From Ditylenchus dipsaci (Eukaryota > Nematoda > Chromadorea > Rhabditida > Anguinidae): a stretch of 64,000 bases of DNA. How positions within the stretch are numbered: the first letter of the stretch is position 1; each line of letters begins with the position of its first letter. This document shows, in pieces, positions 46,530 through 56,505 of this stretch. The stretch spans positions 1,054,001 through 1,118,000 of the forward strand of contig SADC01001282.1 of NCBI GenBank assembly GCA_004194705.1, written 5' to 3'. The position numbers and the translations under genes were made by a program. The notes beneath the pieces were generated by a model that worked only from the letters and a program-made list of their open reading frames with translations, was not told the origin of the DNA and ran no database searches.

Positions 46530-47036
46530 CCGTATTTTCTCTAATAATGACCCCCTCTCTAATAATGACCCTCCCCCTTATTTTTGACTAGGATTTCAGA
46601 GTTAAAGGAGGGGAAAAGCCATTTAGGTTTGAAAAAGTGGCTTCCGTGGCGCAGTGCGTAAGCGTTTGTGTTTTTTGGCCCAAAATAGTGTTGTAGGTTC
46701 GATCCCGCATGCCTACACTTTACCTTTATTGACTTGTTTGACCAGTTCTAGAGGTAATTTGGGTCGCCGATTCCGAATCTGGCGTCAAAAAAGTCTTATT
46801 ATTTTTAAAACTGGTCAAACAAGCCAAAATAAATAGCATTCCACCATGTGGGGTCGAACCTGGAACACCATTTTGGGCCGAAAAAACACAAACACTTATG
46901 CACTGCGCCATGGAGGCCTCTTTTTCAATCCTAAATGGCTTTTCCCCTCCTTTAAGGCCATTTTTGATTGACAAATTCGGAATTTTTTGAGGGGTTGAAA
47001 AATAATGACCCCGGGTCATTATTAAAGAAAATACGG
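46530..47036. mobile_element. CCGTATTTTCTCTAATAATG-type MITE carrying SINE pair
   Basis: Ends CCGTATTTTCTCTAATAATG and CATTATTAAAGAAAATACGG at TA. The element is about twice the usual 240-280 bp because an inverted pair of tRNA-derived sequences fills its centre (46637-46920). Confidence 0.85.
46637..46920. repeat. Inverted pair of tRNA-derived SINEs
   Basis: The plus strand has A-box TGGCGCAGTGCGTAAGCG and B-box GGTTCGATCCC at tRNA spacing. The minus strand has the same pair (CACTGCGCCATGG; GGGGTCGAACC). The anticodon stem is not preserved, so these are not tRNA genes. A shared tail word (AAATAAATAGC / GACTTGTTTGACCA) marks the family. Confidence 0.8.
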
Positions 47037-47378
47037 TATATGATGTGAGAAGCAAAGAAAGCAACTGGAAAATAAAAAAACCACACCAACTGAATAATTT
47101 TGGGGAAACAGTAAAAAACGAGGATTCTGTTTCGCAGATTCTTCGTGAGTAGTCTGTTTTAGCATCCACAAACAAACTCCTCATTTAAATGCGCATTTAA
47201 AAATGCATGCCTATGCTAATAAGAGGTGGTACCCGGAATTTAACATTTTTTCATAATAATTGAACTTCCGTACGGATTTTTCAACTTGGTCTTTAACAAA
47301 TCAAGGCATAGAATTTAATTTTAGATTTCATTTTGTTAAAAATCAACTAGTCTTTTTTAGAAAATTTCGACTCCGGTA

Positions 47379-47814
47379 CAGTCAAAAGTCGATTTAACGA
47401 AACTCGATACAATGAACATTTGAGGTCGCAAGTTCGTTCCCATCTAGGGTCCGACACTTTTTTACCTTCATTTTTCGAAAATTTGCCAGTTCTGTTTAGA
47501 TAGTCTTGTCCCAAATATCGCAAGGATTCTGATTTTGCCGATCACTTTTGGAAATAAAAAAATTTTCTCACTAAATAAGCAAAAACTCGATTTAACGAAT
47601 TTCGAGTTAACGAAAAACCTGTTTTTTCACCGAGTTTTTAAAAAAAACCATTTGAATATCCGAAAAAATGATCGGCAAAATCGGAATCCTTGTAATATCT
47701 GGGACCAGACTGTCAAAACAGAACTGGCAAAAGCTTGAAAAAACGGGTGTAAAAAAGGTTTCGAACGCGGTAACTTGGTCGGTCTCTTGAATTCGTTAAA
47801 TCGAGTTTCCATTG
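47379..47814. mobile_element. Pogo-like MITE, CAGTCAAAAGTCGATTTAAC end
   Basis: Left end TACAGTCAAAAGTCGATTTAAC; right end GTTAAATCGAGTTTCCATTG then TA. The group-wide AAGTTCGTTCCCATCTAGGG block follows the left arm. Confidence 0.8.
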
Positions 47815-47816
47815 TA

Positions 47817-48051
47817 GCGAATAACCCCCCCCCTCTCCCCAACGATTTTCAACTTTTTTACTTAAGTAAAAAGTACCCAAATTTATGTCCAAACCCCGGA
47901 AAATGTGCGCAAACTCTTTATTAGTCACAACTTCCGTACGTTGGCCCACCCCAAGCCTAAGGGCTAAGCCTAAACTTGTTGTTTGCAAGGGTAGTTACAA
48001 CATTTTTAAAAGGTCGGATTCTTGGGCAGGAGCGAGGGGGGTGGGTTATTC
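47817..48051. repeat. Inverted repeat, GCGAATAACCCCCCCC ends
   Basis: Left GCGAATAACCCCCCCCC and right GGGGGGTGGGTTATTCG. The interior shares CAACGATTTTCA and ACTTAAGTAAAAAGTACCCA with 58640-58885. Confidence 0.7.
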
Positions 48052-48670
48052 GTGTATTTATGCTCAATGTTGACCAATTTCCTGTCTTCATATTACTTCG
48101 AGTTTAAAAAGCTATCTAAAAAGTTGACCAAGGAGTGGTGTTGTAAATTAAGAGCACTGATTTCTATAGTAATAAAATAACCAGCGAAAATAAACATACT
48201 CAAGCATGCTGCCAGCTTTGAGCTCTGACGTTTTTTTCACCCCTTCCGCAAATTTGCGTGCCTGTGGTTGTTTGAGGGTAGGGGATGTCACATTGCATCA
48301 ACCAAATTGAATTAAAAAAGCTCTTCCAAATAGCTTCTATTTCAAGCTGTTTTCTTTTTGTTTACATACATTTTTTTTCTGTTCCACATTTATTTAAGAT
48401 TTAACTGAATTCATTTTTTAAATTTGCTCAAATAAATTTACCCAAACTTTTGTATGCTACTTCCTAATCCCAACATGGCCTTTTATTTTTAAATTCACAT
48501 GTAGCCCTAGATCCCAGTTTTCTAAAAAGTTATAAACTGATATACTCAAATTATAAGAAATCAGAGAAAAATATTTTTGGGTGGACAAAAAATTTCGGAT
48601 TTTTTGGAAAGTTGGTCCATTCAAAAAATTTCTAAAAACCTTATTCGCTAATTTATGGAATTTCATCAAG
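48052..48670. other. Gene-free stretch
   Basis: AT-rich, with no exon recognised on either strand. Confidence 0.35.
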
Positions 48671-49012
48671 TCAAGTTCTCCGGCTCTGGCTTCGAGCTAG
48701 AGCCAGAGCCGACATGTTTTTTGTGAACCCTTCAGCCTTTCAGAGCAAAAATTCTGGGCAACCGGACAAAAAAGATTAAAAGCTTTTGGTTGCGCATCGA
48801 GCTTACTTTTTCAAGACCACTTATTCTTGGTAATATTAACTGGCCCTAAAAAGTCAGCTCGATGCGTAATCAAAAACTGGGCTGACAATAATTTCGTCCG
48901 CGCGACAAAAAAGACTTAATCTTTTTTGTCCGGTTGCCGAAATTCTGATATTCGGCAGCTGTCACTGAAATTTCGATATCCGAGAGCCGGAGCCAGAGTT
49001 GAAAAGGGCCAA
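48671..49012. repeat. Inverted repeat, AGTTCTCCGGCTCTGGCTTC ends
   Basis: CTCCGGCTCTGGCTTCGAG and GAGAGCCGGAGCCAGAG at the ends; GCAACCGGACAAAAAAGATT and its inverse further in. The centre is near 48840. Confidence 0.75.
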
Positions 49013-49042
49013 CTATATCAACAGCATTGGTTAGAATATATA

Positions 49043-49196
49043 CAGTCGAGGTATCGACACCGAACTTGTCGTATGTGAAATTAAGATCCTATGTTAAATC
49101 GGGATATCACTTTGACTAAATTCACCTTTGGATGAACTAAATGAATTTTTTAGCCGTATGTGAAATCAAAATCCTATGTTTAATCAGAACTCGACT
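49043..49196. mobile_element. Pogo-like MITE, 154 bp
   Basis: CAGTCGAGGTATCGACACCG at left and CAGAACTCGACTA at right; internal (C)GTATGTGAAAT words twice. Confidence 0.55.
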
Positions 49197-49314
49197 ATCT
49201 CATTAAAACCTAGTATCCGAGGCTGTACTAAAATAATTTTTTTTTGAATAAAGGAAATAAATATACAGAATACCAAATTAGGAGGGATGCTAAAAGCATA
49301 ATTTGGGATGTAAT

Positions 49315-49770
49315 CAGTGTTTTCAAAAATCAAGGTCAAGTTCAATGTAAAACTTGACTTTTTAAAAGCCAAGGTCGTTTTTTTTGATTTTCTGTAAGGA
49401 AAACGGGTTTGATTTTTTCCCCTAACCCTTTAAGGGTAAGATATTATGTTGAACAGAACGTACTTTTCAGAGTTTCAATAATAAATTTTCGAGATCAGAT
49501 ATATATCTAAAGTCACGGTAAAATCACCTTGATTTTTCCGAAGGTCAAGGTAAAATCAAGGTGGTTTTACCTTGACTTTACGAAATATCTCATCTCAAAA
49601 ATTTATTATCAAAATTCTGAAAAGTACGTTTTGTTCAGGATAGAATCCTGACTTTAGGGATTAGGGAAAAAATTCAGACCCGTCTTTCTTACAGAAAGTT
49701 GAGAAAAACGACCTTGACTTTTAAAAAGTCAAGTTTTACCTTGAACTTGAACTTGATTTTGAAAACACTG
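49315..49770. mobile_element. hAT-like MITE, CAGTGTTTTCAAAAATCAAG ends
   Basis: Exact duplication GATGTAAT (49307-49314 and 49771-49778). Hairpin of TCAAGGT/ACCTTGA words; sister of 8318-8783. Confidence 0.92.
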
Positions 49771-49778
49771 GATGTAAT

Positions 49779-50967
49779 TGCACTAAATTCAATTTTAGGT
49801 CTCTTTATGGCTTTTCATCTACTACCAAATATTTTTTGAACAGTATTATTTGGAAATGGAGAGTGAATTCAACCGTGCCTCGCCTGACCTATCCAATCGG
49901 AGTTGGAGCGCAAGTCGCCAGGTGTTGACAAAGTTCTCTCTGTTCCACCATCTTTCTATAAAAGGTTGGCTTTGAGCTTAAATAGTGAAACTTTAAAAAA
50001 AATACTTGGTCGCCTAATTTACAACAGATTCTTTTTGTGTTTTAGTATTGCACGAGCTAGAAATACGTAACTATCTCAGAAATTTTAGGACACCATATGT
50101 TTATGACGTGTGTGCATGTAACGGTAAAAAAACGTGACACAGCTCGTATTATTTTCTGACTTAACTCTTGAAAAATTGTGATTAAAAATCGACTGGAAGA
50201 GAAGAATCGCCTGTGTGATTCACTTTTCATTTTCGGCATTCTTGCTAGGCAGAAACCAACTTCTTACACCGAATTCGTGTCCAACATGGTAGATTGCATA
50301 AAATTTTTTCTTTAAATACAAAACTCACAACGAAATTTAAAGTATTGGATTTTTTTCGAATATTTGTTGTCTCAAAAAGAATTTGAAATTTGACGCTACA
50401 GTTAAACCTTATACTATTTAACGCCCTAAACATAAACTAGCAATTTCGTGTAAAGCTTTTCCATTGAATCTTTGTTTAGTTTGTTTGTCCTGTTCATAGT
50501 CAAAACTTCGATTAAACGGCCCCTTTGGACACTTTTGGTACAATAAACTCGATTTAAGGGTTCAGATTCAAAAAGACATTTGGGTGATATTTAAAAATGG
50601 CCGCAAATATCTGAACAATGACCGCGAATTTCTGAAAAATGACCGCAAATCTTAATCTTTGATGATTAGGCCGGTTTCAGCAACTATTTATAAAATATTT
50701 AATCGACGCAGAATAGTCGATTTATTTTGACGAGAAATTCTGAAAATTCGAGATTGACCTAGGAAAAAATTTATGGCCTGATGAAAGTAACCAAAAACGC
50801 AGCGGAGACCAAGGCGTTTTTGGTGAATTTCGATTTGCCTTGGGGGACCGAGGCATATTTTCACGGAAACACAGGTTCGAAATGTTTTCTCTCAGCAAAT
50901 ATCATTTTTTCTCTGGAAATAGCCTTAAAATGAATCTTAAGGAATCAGTAACACTTAGGGTGGCTAT
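49779..50967. other. Gene-free stretch with a possible promoter
   Basis: CTATAAAAGG at about 49956 is a TATA-like box on the plus strand after GC-richer DNA (CCAATCGGAGTTGGAGCGC), but no coding exon was found downstream. A decayed pogo-like end (CAGTTAAACCTTATACTATT) lies at 50399. Confidence 0.3.
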
Positions 50968-51078
50968 TAGGGTTGGCCCCCCCCCCCCCCCCCCGCTTTT
51001 TGGGGTGCGGGGGAGATTAGACCAAAAAATTTTGCGAGGGGGAGAATGGGATGGAGGGAGTGAGGGAGACCAACCCTA
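50968..51078. mobile_element. 111-bp hAT-like MITE, TAGGGTTGG ends, poly-C core
   Basis: Exact duplication GTGGCTAT (50960-50967 and 51079-51086). Ends TAGGGTTGG and CCAACCCTA. A run of 16 or more C follows the left end. Confidence 0.92.
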
Positions 51079-51420
51079 GTGGCTATATAGACCATCAAAG
51101 TCAATGAGAAATCTGCGGTCAATTTTCAGAAATTTGGGGTCAGAATTAAATACCGCAAAAGACATTTTGTCAAATAAACGGTTAATTTTCAAAAAAAAAT
51201 TTTTTAAAAATCTATTGTTAATCAGAAGTTGGGTCATAAAGTTTGACTAATATCATAGCTGTCTGCAATATACAGCCTTTAAATTATTTATTTTTGCTGT
51301 TTGCGCAACAAATCCTGTGCTTCTCTTCGTCTATATAATTTGTGTGTGCTAAAAGAGGATTACATATTTTTAAAGCACGGTTGTTGTTTTTTAAACCAAA
51401 GCTGTGGCTGTTTTCAGTTC

Positions 51421-51658
51421 TTAAAGGGCCTGACCTCTTCCTACTCGGTGGTCCCCCGCAATTCAAAAATTTTCCCTCGATCATTGGACTTCTGTACGTA
51501 TTTTCCGCCACGTTTCTAACAAAACTAGGCCTGAAATCAAATTTTAGGCTTAGTTTTGTTAAAAACTAGCGGAAAAATCCGTACAGAAGTCCAATGATGA
51601 AGGGAAAATTTTTGAATTGGCGGGGGACCACCGAGTAGGAAGAGGTCAGGCCCTTTAA
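51421..51658. mobile_element. TTAA-flanked palindromic MITE (238 bp)
   Basis: TTAAAGGGCCTGACCTCTTC and its inverse at the ends, with arms mirrored almost to the centre (ACTTCTGTACG / CGTACAGAAGT). Confidence 0.88.
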
Positions 51659-52422
51659 TTGAGCTATTGAATTACTTTACACTCAATTTCTTAACCGATT
51701 TTGATTATTTTGACTATTTTTTCGATGCTCATGTATTATTTTTTGATCCTAAGCCAAAGGTTTGGAGAATATATAGTCACGAAAGAATTAATCCAAGTTT
51801 TGCATTTTTCAAATGTTGTTTCAGAGCCATATTTTGTCGCCAACTCACTGCAGAGATGTCAGATAAAATGTGCAGAATCAAAAGTTGGCATAGCATCATG
51901 AATATCAGAATTTCTGAATTCCTTCAAAAATGCTCTTAAAATCGAAATTTAATAGAAACTAATCAAACTTCTTTTATCCGTTTTCTTCCTCTTCCATCTC
52001 CGTTTTCAGGGCATTTTTTTATGAAATTTAGAAATTCTGATATTGATGATGCTAATCCAACTTTTAATTCTGCTCAAATTGTCTGAAATCTCTGCAGCGA
52101 GTTGGCGACAAAATATGACTTAAAAACCACCTTTTAACAAGACAAACTTGGGATAATTTTTTTCTGTCGAGACTATCTCCTAAACAGCTTTCACCCCTCC
52201 ATGATCCTAATTTTTTCAAATTTTTGCAAATTCTGCTTTGACAGTCTGGTCCCAAATATCGTAAGTAAGGATTCTGTTTTTGTCGATCGTTTTTTTAAAC
52301 GATCGATAAAATCAAAACATTCACAATGTTTGGGAGCAGACTGTAAAAAAGAATTTGAAAAAATCAGGTTAAAAAAATGTGTCGGGCCTAGACGGGAACG
52401 AACTTTTGAGGTTCGACTGTAC
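51659..52422. other. Decayed inverted repeats, no gene
   Basis: GCATCATGAATATCAGAATTTC (about 51891) and its inverse (about 52030) form an inverted repeat related to 32920-33404. From about 52215 the right half of a pogo-like MITE leads to its end GTTCGACTG at 52419. Confidence 0.5.
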
Positions 52423-52546
52423 CAGTAAATCCTTGAAATTTTTCAAATTTTACCCCACAGTTTGCGAAAATCGAATCGCAAGCTATTTTTTCAGTCTGAC
52501 AATCTTTTAGCAAATCTCTTATTCCTTTTGCCAATTCACACTCCAC
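52423..52546 (-). CDS. Candidate internal exon, unrecognised
   Basis: After a TATTTGCAG acceptor the minus strand reads VECELAKGIRDLLKDCQTEK and continues to KFEKFQGFTG, then GTACAG as a possible donor. It has four Cys and charged helix-like content, so it looks coding. The possible donor overlaps the terminus of a pogo-like MITE (52419), so the insertion created or replaced the splice site, or the exon is a relic. No partner exons found. Confidence 0.35.
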
Positions 52547-52639
52547 CTGCAAATAAACAAAAAATATTAATTTGTGCAAAAGCCAGCAGCAAAGCTGCTT
52601 CCACAAAAATCCAGTAAAAATTCTTGGGAATAAAAAAAT

Positions 52640-52700
52640 GGGCTAGTATAAAAGGCCAATGAATGGTGTGAGCAGAAAAGTAGAGACAATGGGTGTGGGG
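52640..52700 (+). promoter_or_regulatory. TATA-type core promoter candidate
   Basis: AGTATAAAAGGCC at about 52646-52658 with GC-richer DNA downstream (GTGGGGAGCACAGCAGCC). It could drive the 75-aa gene that starts at 53005, or an undetected transcript. Confidence 0.4.
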
Positions 52701-53004
52701 AGCACAGCAGCCAGCCATCTTCGCCATTTTTGGTCGAGAACACACAACAATGAAACAAGAAGACCTGCGGCTGCTCCACACGTCATATGCCTGGTGTGCT
52801 CCCCCCAGAAATGTGTTGCTCGCCACTAATTTACAACAACTTGGCCAGTCTCCTCCCTATTGTTTTGATGCCATATTGGCTTCAACCAAAAATGACTGTT
52901 TTGTGAATTGAGTATTATCTGCTTGTATTGCTATTTTTTTAATTAGTTTCTAAATTTTCTACACCATTTTCTTACAGTTCTGTCACTTCAGTGTATTTGA
53001 ATGC

Positions 53005-54508
53005 ATGTCAACTAAACGAGGGCAAAACCGCAAGTTAGTTTTTTTGTGGAATGCAGGTGTAGAAAAGCAGGGATACTACCCTTAAAAATTCATGGACGTT
53101 TCGCGGTTAGGGTGATTTGTCTTGATTTTTTGAAACCGTTAAGTTTTTTCAAAAAGAATGTCTTTTCAATTTTTTCTCAAGATCCGTAGTAGCAAAAATT
53201 TCCTCAGAAATCAGAATTTTGTAAAGTTGAAGTGACAAAATTTACATGACGACCATCCAAATTTAGGCCATATCTCGGCAAGGAAATTTTTTTCAAATTC
53301 TGCTTTGTGATTCGGATTCTTGAAAGAATTTTAATGATGAGAAGTCTTCACAAAAAAAATTCTGTGAAAAATACTCTTTTTTGCAAAAAAGTTTCAAAAA
53401 ACCGTCTAAAACTTGCGATTTTCCGTTTCGAACCCTCTGCGACCAAAACCATATGTAAATACTCCACTAGAACAAATCCGTTGAAATCAGCTCTAAATAA
53501 ATTCATGAAGATCAGATATAACTATTTTTCATAAACTTTTTCATAGACTTTGATTTGAAAAAAAATTGCACCTCCCAATTTCAATCACCTCTAGTGGGCC
53601 GACCGGTTGGATTATTTTTTCAATCTACCAAACACACACCGACCCCCCGCCTTCCTGAAAAAAGAAAAACTTTGAGACGGATCTAAATAGATTTGGTTAC
53701 CGTATATTCTCGATTAGAAGGCCCTCTCTAATAGAAGGCCCCCTTGAGGACTTATATATCAGCTTAGAAAAAGAATTTTGCAAATCTGTTTTTTGCATTT
53801 TCTTAGTTAGCACGAGCTTACCTGATTCCACTTTTAAAATTTTGGTTGAGCATGCAAAAATCTCAAAATCGACCCAAATTTTTTCCGACTTTTTTTTCGG
53901 GGGTTGAAAAATAGAAGGCCCGGCCTTCTAATAGAGAATATACGGTATTGTGTACTTAAGCCAAAAATTCAAAAAAGCCAACAAAAAAAAAAATATTTGC
54001 TAAGTTCCTATAAATACTACCCGATAAGACCGAAATCTGTAATTTCAATTAAAAAACAAGTTTGCAGCGTTTCGTTTCAAAAACTTTGCAATTTTAAATT
54101 TCAAAAACATAAATTTTTATTGTTCCTCTTGGTGCCATAAATAAAAAGTTATCCTCCACACTCAAAAAAGGGAACCAAAAAGTGTGTTTACTGCAACAAA
54201 AAACATTTGTTTAACTCGAAAATCTTCAAAAAAAGTTCAACAAAAACAGATGTGTGCAATGCATTTTATAAACATTTGTTTCTCACTAACCAAAAACTAG
54301 TTAATTTAGATCCTCTCCCTTGAGAAGCTCTCTCCGCAAACGTGACACCAAGACTAATGCCAAAACACAACTGCCACAGCCACTACTAACATCAGGCAGA
54401 AGTCGCCAGGGCGCAAAACAGTCAGCTTCTGCTCCGACAAAAAGGTTTCCAATGGTGGGTTCCAACAAAATGGATTATGAAAAGTTTTTCTCCGCTTCGA
54501 AACAATAA
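53005..54508 (+). CDS. Two-exon small basic protein (75 aa), unrecognised
   Basis: Exon 1 (53005-53033) reads MSTKRGQNR and splits a Lys codon at a GTTAGT donor. Exon 2 (54310-54508) follows a TTAATTTAG acceptor in matching phase and ends TAA, overlapping an AATAAA signal. The protein is basic and disordered (SLRKRDTKTNAKTQLPQP, GRSRQGAKQSASAPTKRFP) and ends with an aromatic motif DYEKFFSASKQ that might be a short binding motif. There is no signal peptide; a nuclear role is plausible only by composition. TTCTTACAG and CACTTCAG lie 27 and 13 nt before the ATG, fitting trans-splicing. The 1.28-kb intron holds the MITE 53700-53945. The family is not recognised. Confidence 0.6.
53700..53945. mobile_element. 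CCGTATATTCTCGATTAGAA-type MITE (246 bp)
   Basis: Ends CCGTATATTCTCGATTAGAA and TTCTAATAGAGAATATACGG at TA, within the intron of the 75-aa gene. The interior matches 25757-25999 (TTAGCACGA…CTGATTCCACTTTT). Confidence 0.9.
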
Positions 54509-55459
54509 AAATCAACAAAGAAACCCTTCAGCCGTACAACCATGATAACGAAAGACAATTACAAAGACAATTCACTGGTTTTTTTGAGTAAACAAAATTT
54601 TCGGTAATTTTCACAGATAATTTTTTTGGAATTTCCATTTACGCTCTGTTTAACAAAAACGGACAAAGCTTTTTTGGGGCAAAAATACTTTTTTGGCTAC
54701 AAAAAAACTTTTCGGGGGGCTAAAAGACTCTTTTCGGTCCCCAAAAAAGCTTCGTCGAGCAAAAAAAAGAGTCCTGTCCTAGCGTAAAACAAATCAAAAA
54801 GTTTTTGTATAATTCTTGAATATTTTTGGTGTCTATGGATTCGGCACTGTTTGGGAAAGCTATGCGAAAAAGGCCCCTCTTATAAAATCGGGGTTTCAGG
54901 AAAAATTGGGGTTTTAAGCAAGTATTTATTCCTCTTTATAAAAAAGTCCGAAAACTGATACTTGAGATTTTAATGTATTGATCGATTTTCGTTAGAATTC
55001 TTTTTTGAACTCTAGCCGCAAATGTCTTTTTTATTTCACATACAAAAGAGTTGAATTAAACGTTGGCAAATTTTTTATCTTTAAATAGGCTTTGATTGAG
55101 CCGTAGGCATGGCATTTGGTTTGCTTTCCTGTTGCCTAGACCTCTTCAAAGCCAGTTTTCAATAAGCACAGCAGTGGTTTGTGTTCCAGAATGAACAGCC
55201 ACTTCCTCTCTTTCCCTTCTTTTCCAGCCTTTTTTCTTGTTTTTTTCGCTTCTAAAAGCCTTAATTGCATGCAAATGAACAAATAATAGAAATGTTCTTG
55301 GGGTTCCCACAATGAAAAAATTGCTTCGAAAATAATTGCATGTTTTAAAAAAGGGGGAACAGCATTGAAAATATGATGCATTTTCTCGCTAAATTTTTGG
55401 AAAATTTTTAAACAAAACAAGACAAATAACATTTCATAAATATATCAAAGAGTATTTTT
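54509..55459. other. Gene-free stretch between the 75-aa gene and U3 copy 2
   Basis: Contains alternating CTTTTTTGGGGC / GCTTCGTCGAGC words near 54670-54760 (small inverted repeat). No exon recognised; a minus-strand open frame at 55136-55432 has no motif or splice support. Confidence 0.35.
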
Positions 55460-55508
55460 ACTCTAACCGTCTAACAGCCACTCAAACCCAGCAATTAGTA
55501 GAACACTC
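55460..55508 (+). promoter_or_regulatory. Proximal sequence element of U3 copy 2
   Basis: ACTCTAACCGTCTAACAGCC then TCAAACCCAGCAATTAGTAG, at -84 to -36 from the RNA start. It matches about 42 of 49 positions of the block upstream of U3 copy 1, with the same spacing to within one base. Confidence 0.72.
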
Positions 55509-55543
55509 TTTTTGATTACTGCAAAAATTTGATCTTCAATTTG

Positions 55544-55752
55544 AAATCATGCTTCACAGGATCATTTCTGTAGTATGTTTTCTTCCAATGAGCGACTCTT
55601 GGACTGCCTTCGCATCTGCGATGATCGAGATGTGGCGTCTTCCTCTGAGCGTGAAGCTCTTCGGGTTGTGCCCTTTAGGGTCTCCCGAACTTGAGGATCG
55701 TGGTCGGGTCCCGCAAGGGAACTGGCCTGGGGAAGACGTTTGCTGAGCAGAG
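55544..55752 (+). ncRNA. U3 small nucleolar RNA, copy 2
   Basis: Box A is GGATCATTTCTGTAGTATG (about 55559), box C' GCGATGATCGAGATG (about 55617), box B TCTGAGCGTGAAGCTC (about 55646), box C TTGAGGATCGTGGTC (about 55691), and box D CTGA near 55743, in the order and spacing of U3; about 209 nt. The RNA base-pairs with pre-rRNA and pre-18S in the small-subunit processome. The two copies face opposite directions 40 kb apart. Ends are estimated. Confidence 0.92.
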
Positions 55753-55757
55753 CATTA

Positions 55758-55779
55758 CTTTTGGATTCCCGAAAGGGTC
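55758..55779 (+). promoter_or_regulatory. Conserved element just 3' of U3 copy 2
   Basis: CTTTTGGATTCCCGAAAGGG, shared with copy 1. A third copy (TTTTGGTTACCCGAAAGGGC) stands alone at about 55989-56010, roughly 230 bases further on. Confidence 0.5.
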
Positions 55780-56505
55780 GCTGGAAATTAATATTATAAA
55801 TCAAAATCTTTTTGGACAAAAAATGACAAAGCAAGTAAAAGTCAGTTCATCCAAAAAGCGAGAGCAGAATAACACAAACAGAATCATAATTCAAAAAGCA
55901 GAATTTGACTAGTATTTTGATTGTAATTCTGCTTCTGCTTGTGCTATTCGGCTTCTGATTTTTGGCAACATTGGTAAAAATTGTGTTTTTTTTGGTTACC
56001 CGAAAGGGCTTTTTGTTTTGGTGGCTTGGTAGGATAAACTTGACAAAGAAAAAAGGTTTTCTAATAAAGAAATCAGTCAATTTTTGGCATTAACTATTAA
56101 CCCACATTTGCCGATTTTGGCCAAATTTTGGCCACTTTTTGGAGGTCATTAGGAATCGATAAATTCTCCACATATAAAAATTCTGTTTTCTACAAAAGAT
56201 AGAAGCATTTCTTGTGCTACTAACGTAACTTTTTAAGTAAAAAAATAGTTCGCAATTTCACATAAGAAAATTTCAACTAAAACGTGCAAAATTATGATTT
56301 TTCAAAACCATGATACCCTTATATAATGGTGTAAACCCAAAGCTTTCAGATAGAAGAAGACTAAGGCACCGGCAAAAGAGGATTAAAATTAAATTTTTGA
56401 ATTTTTTCTGGTTTAAGCCAATTAAATTCGATACCTCTAAATTTCAATCTCAAAATACCGTGTCAGAACAGGAAACAGCTTTATATATTTAATATTTCTA
56501 TATAG
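55780..56505. other. Gene-free stretch with a small inverted repeat
   Basis: GCAGAATTTGACTAGT and GTAATTCTGCTTCTGCTT near 55898-55940 resemble the interior of the hAT-like element at 60833-60955. The missing 5' exons of the PLC gene may lie here or further left; none was recognisable. Confidence 0.35.

Noticed and set aside
46654..46730. Functional tRNA gene
   Set aside because: A-box and B-box are good, but the anticodon stem and acceptor ends do not pair, and the unit is repeated in inverse copies: it is a SINE.
55549..55834. Open frames on both strands
   Set aside because: They fall inside U3 copy 2, a non-coding RNA.
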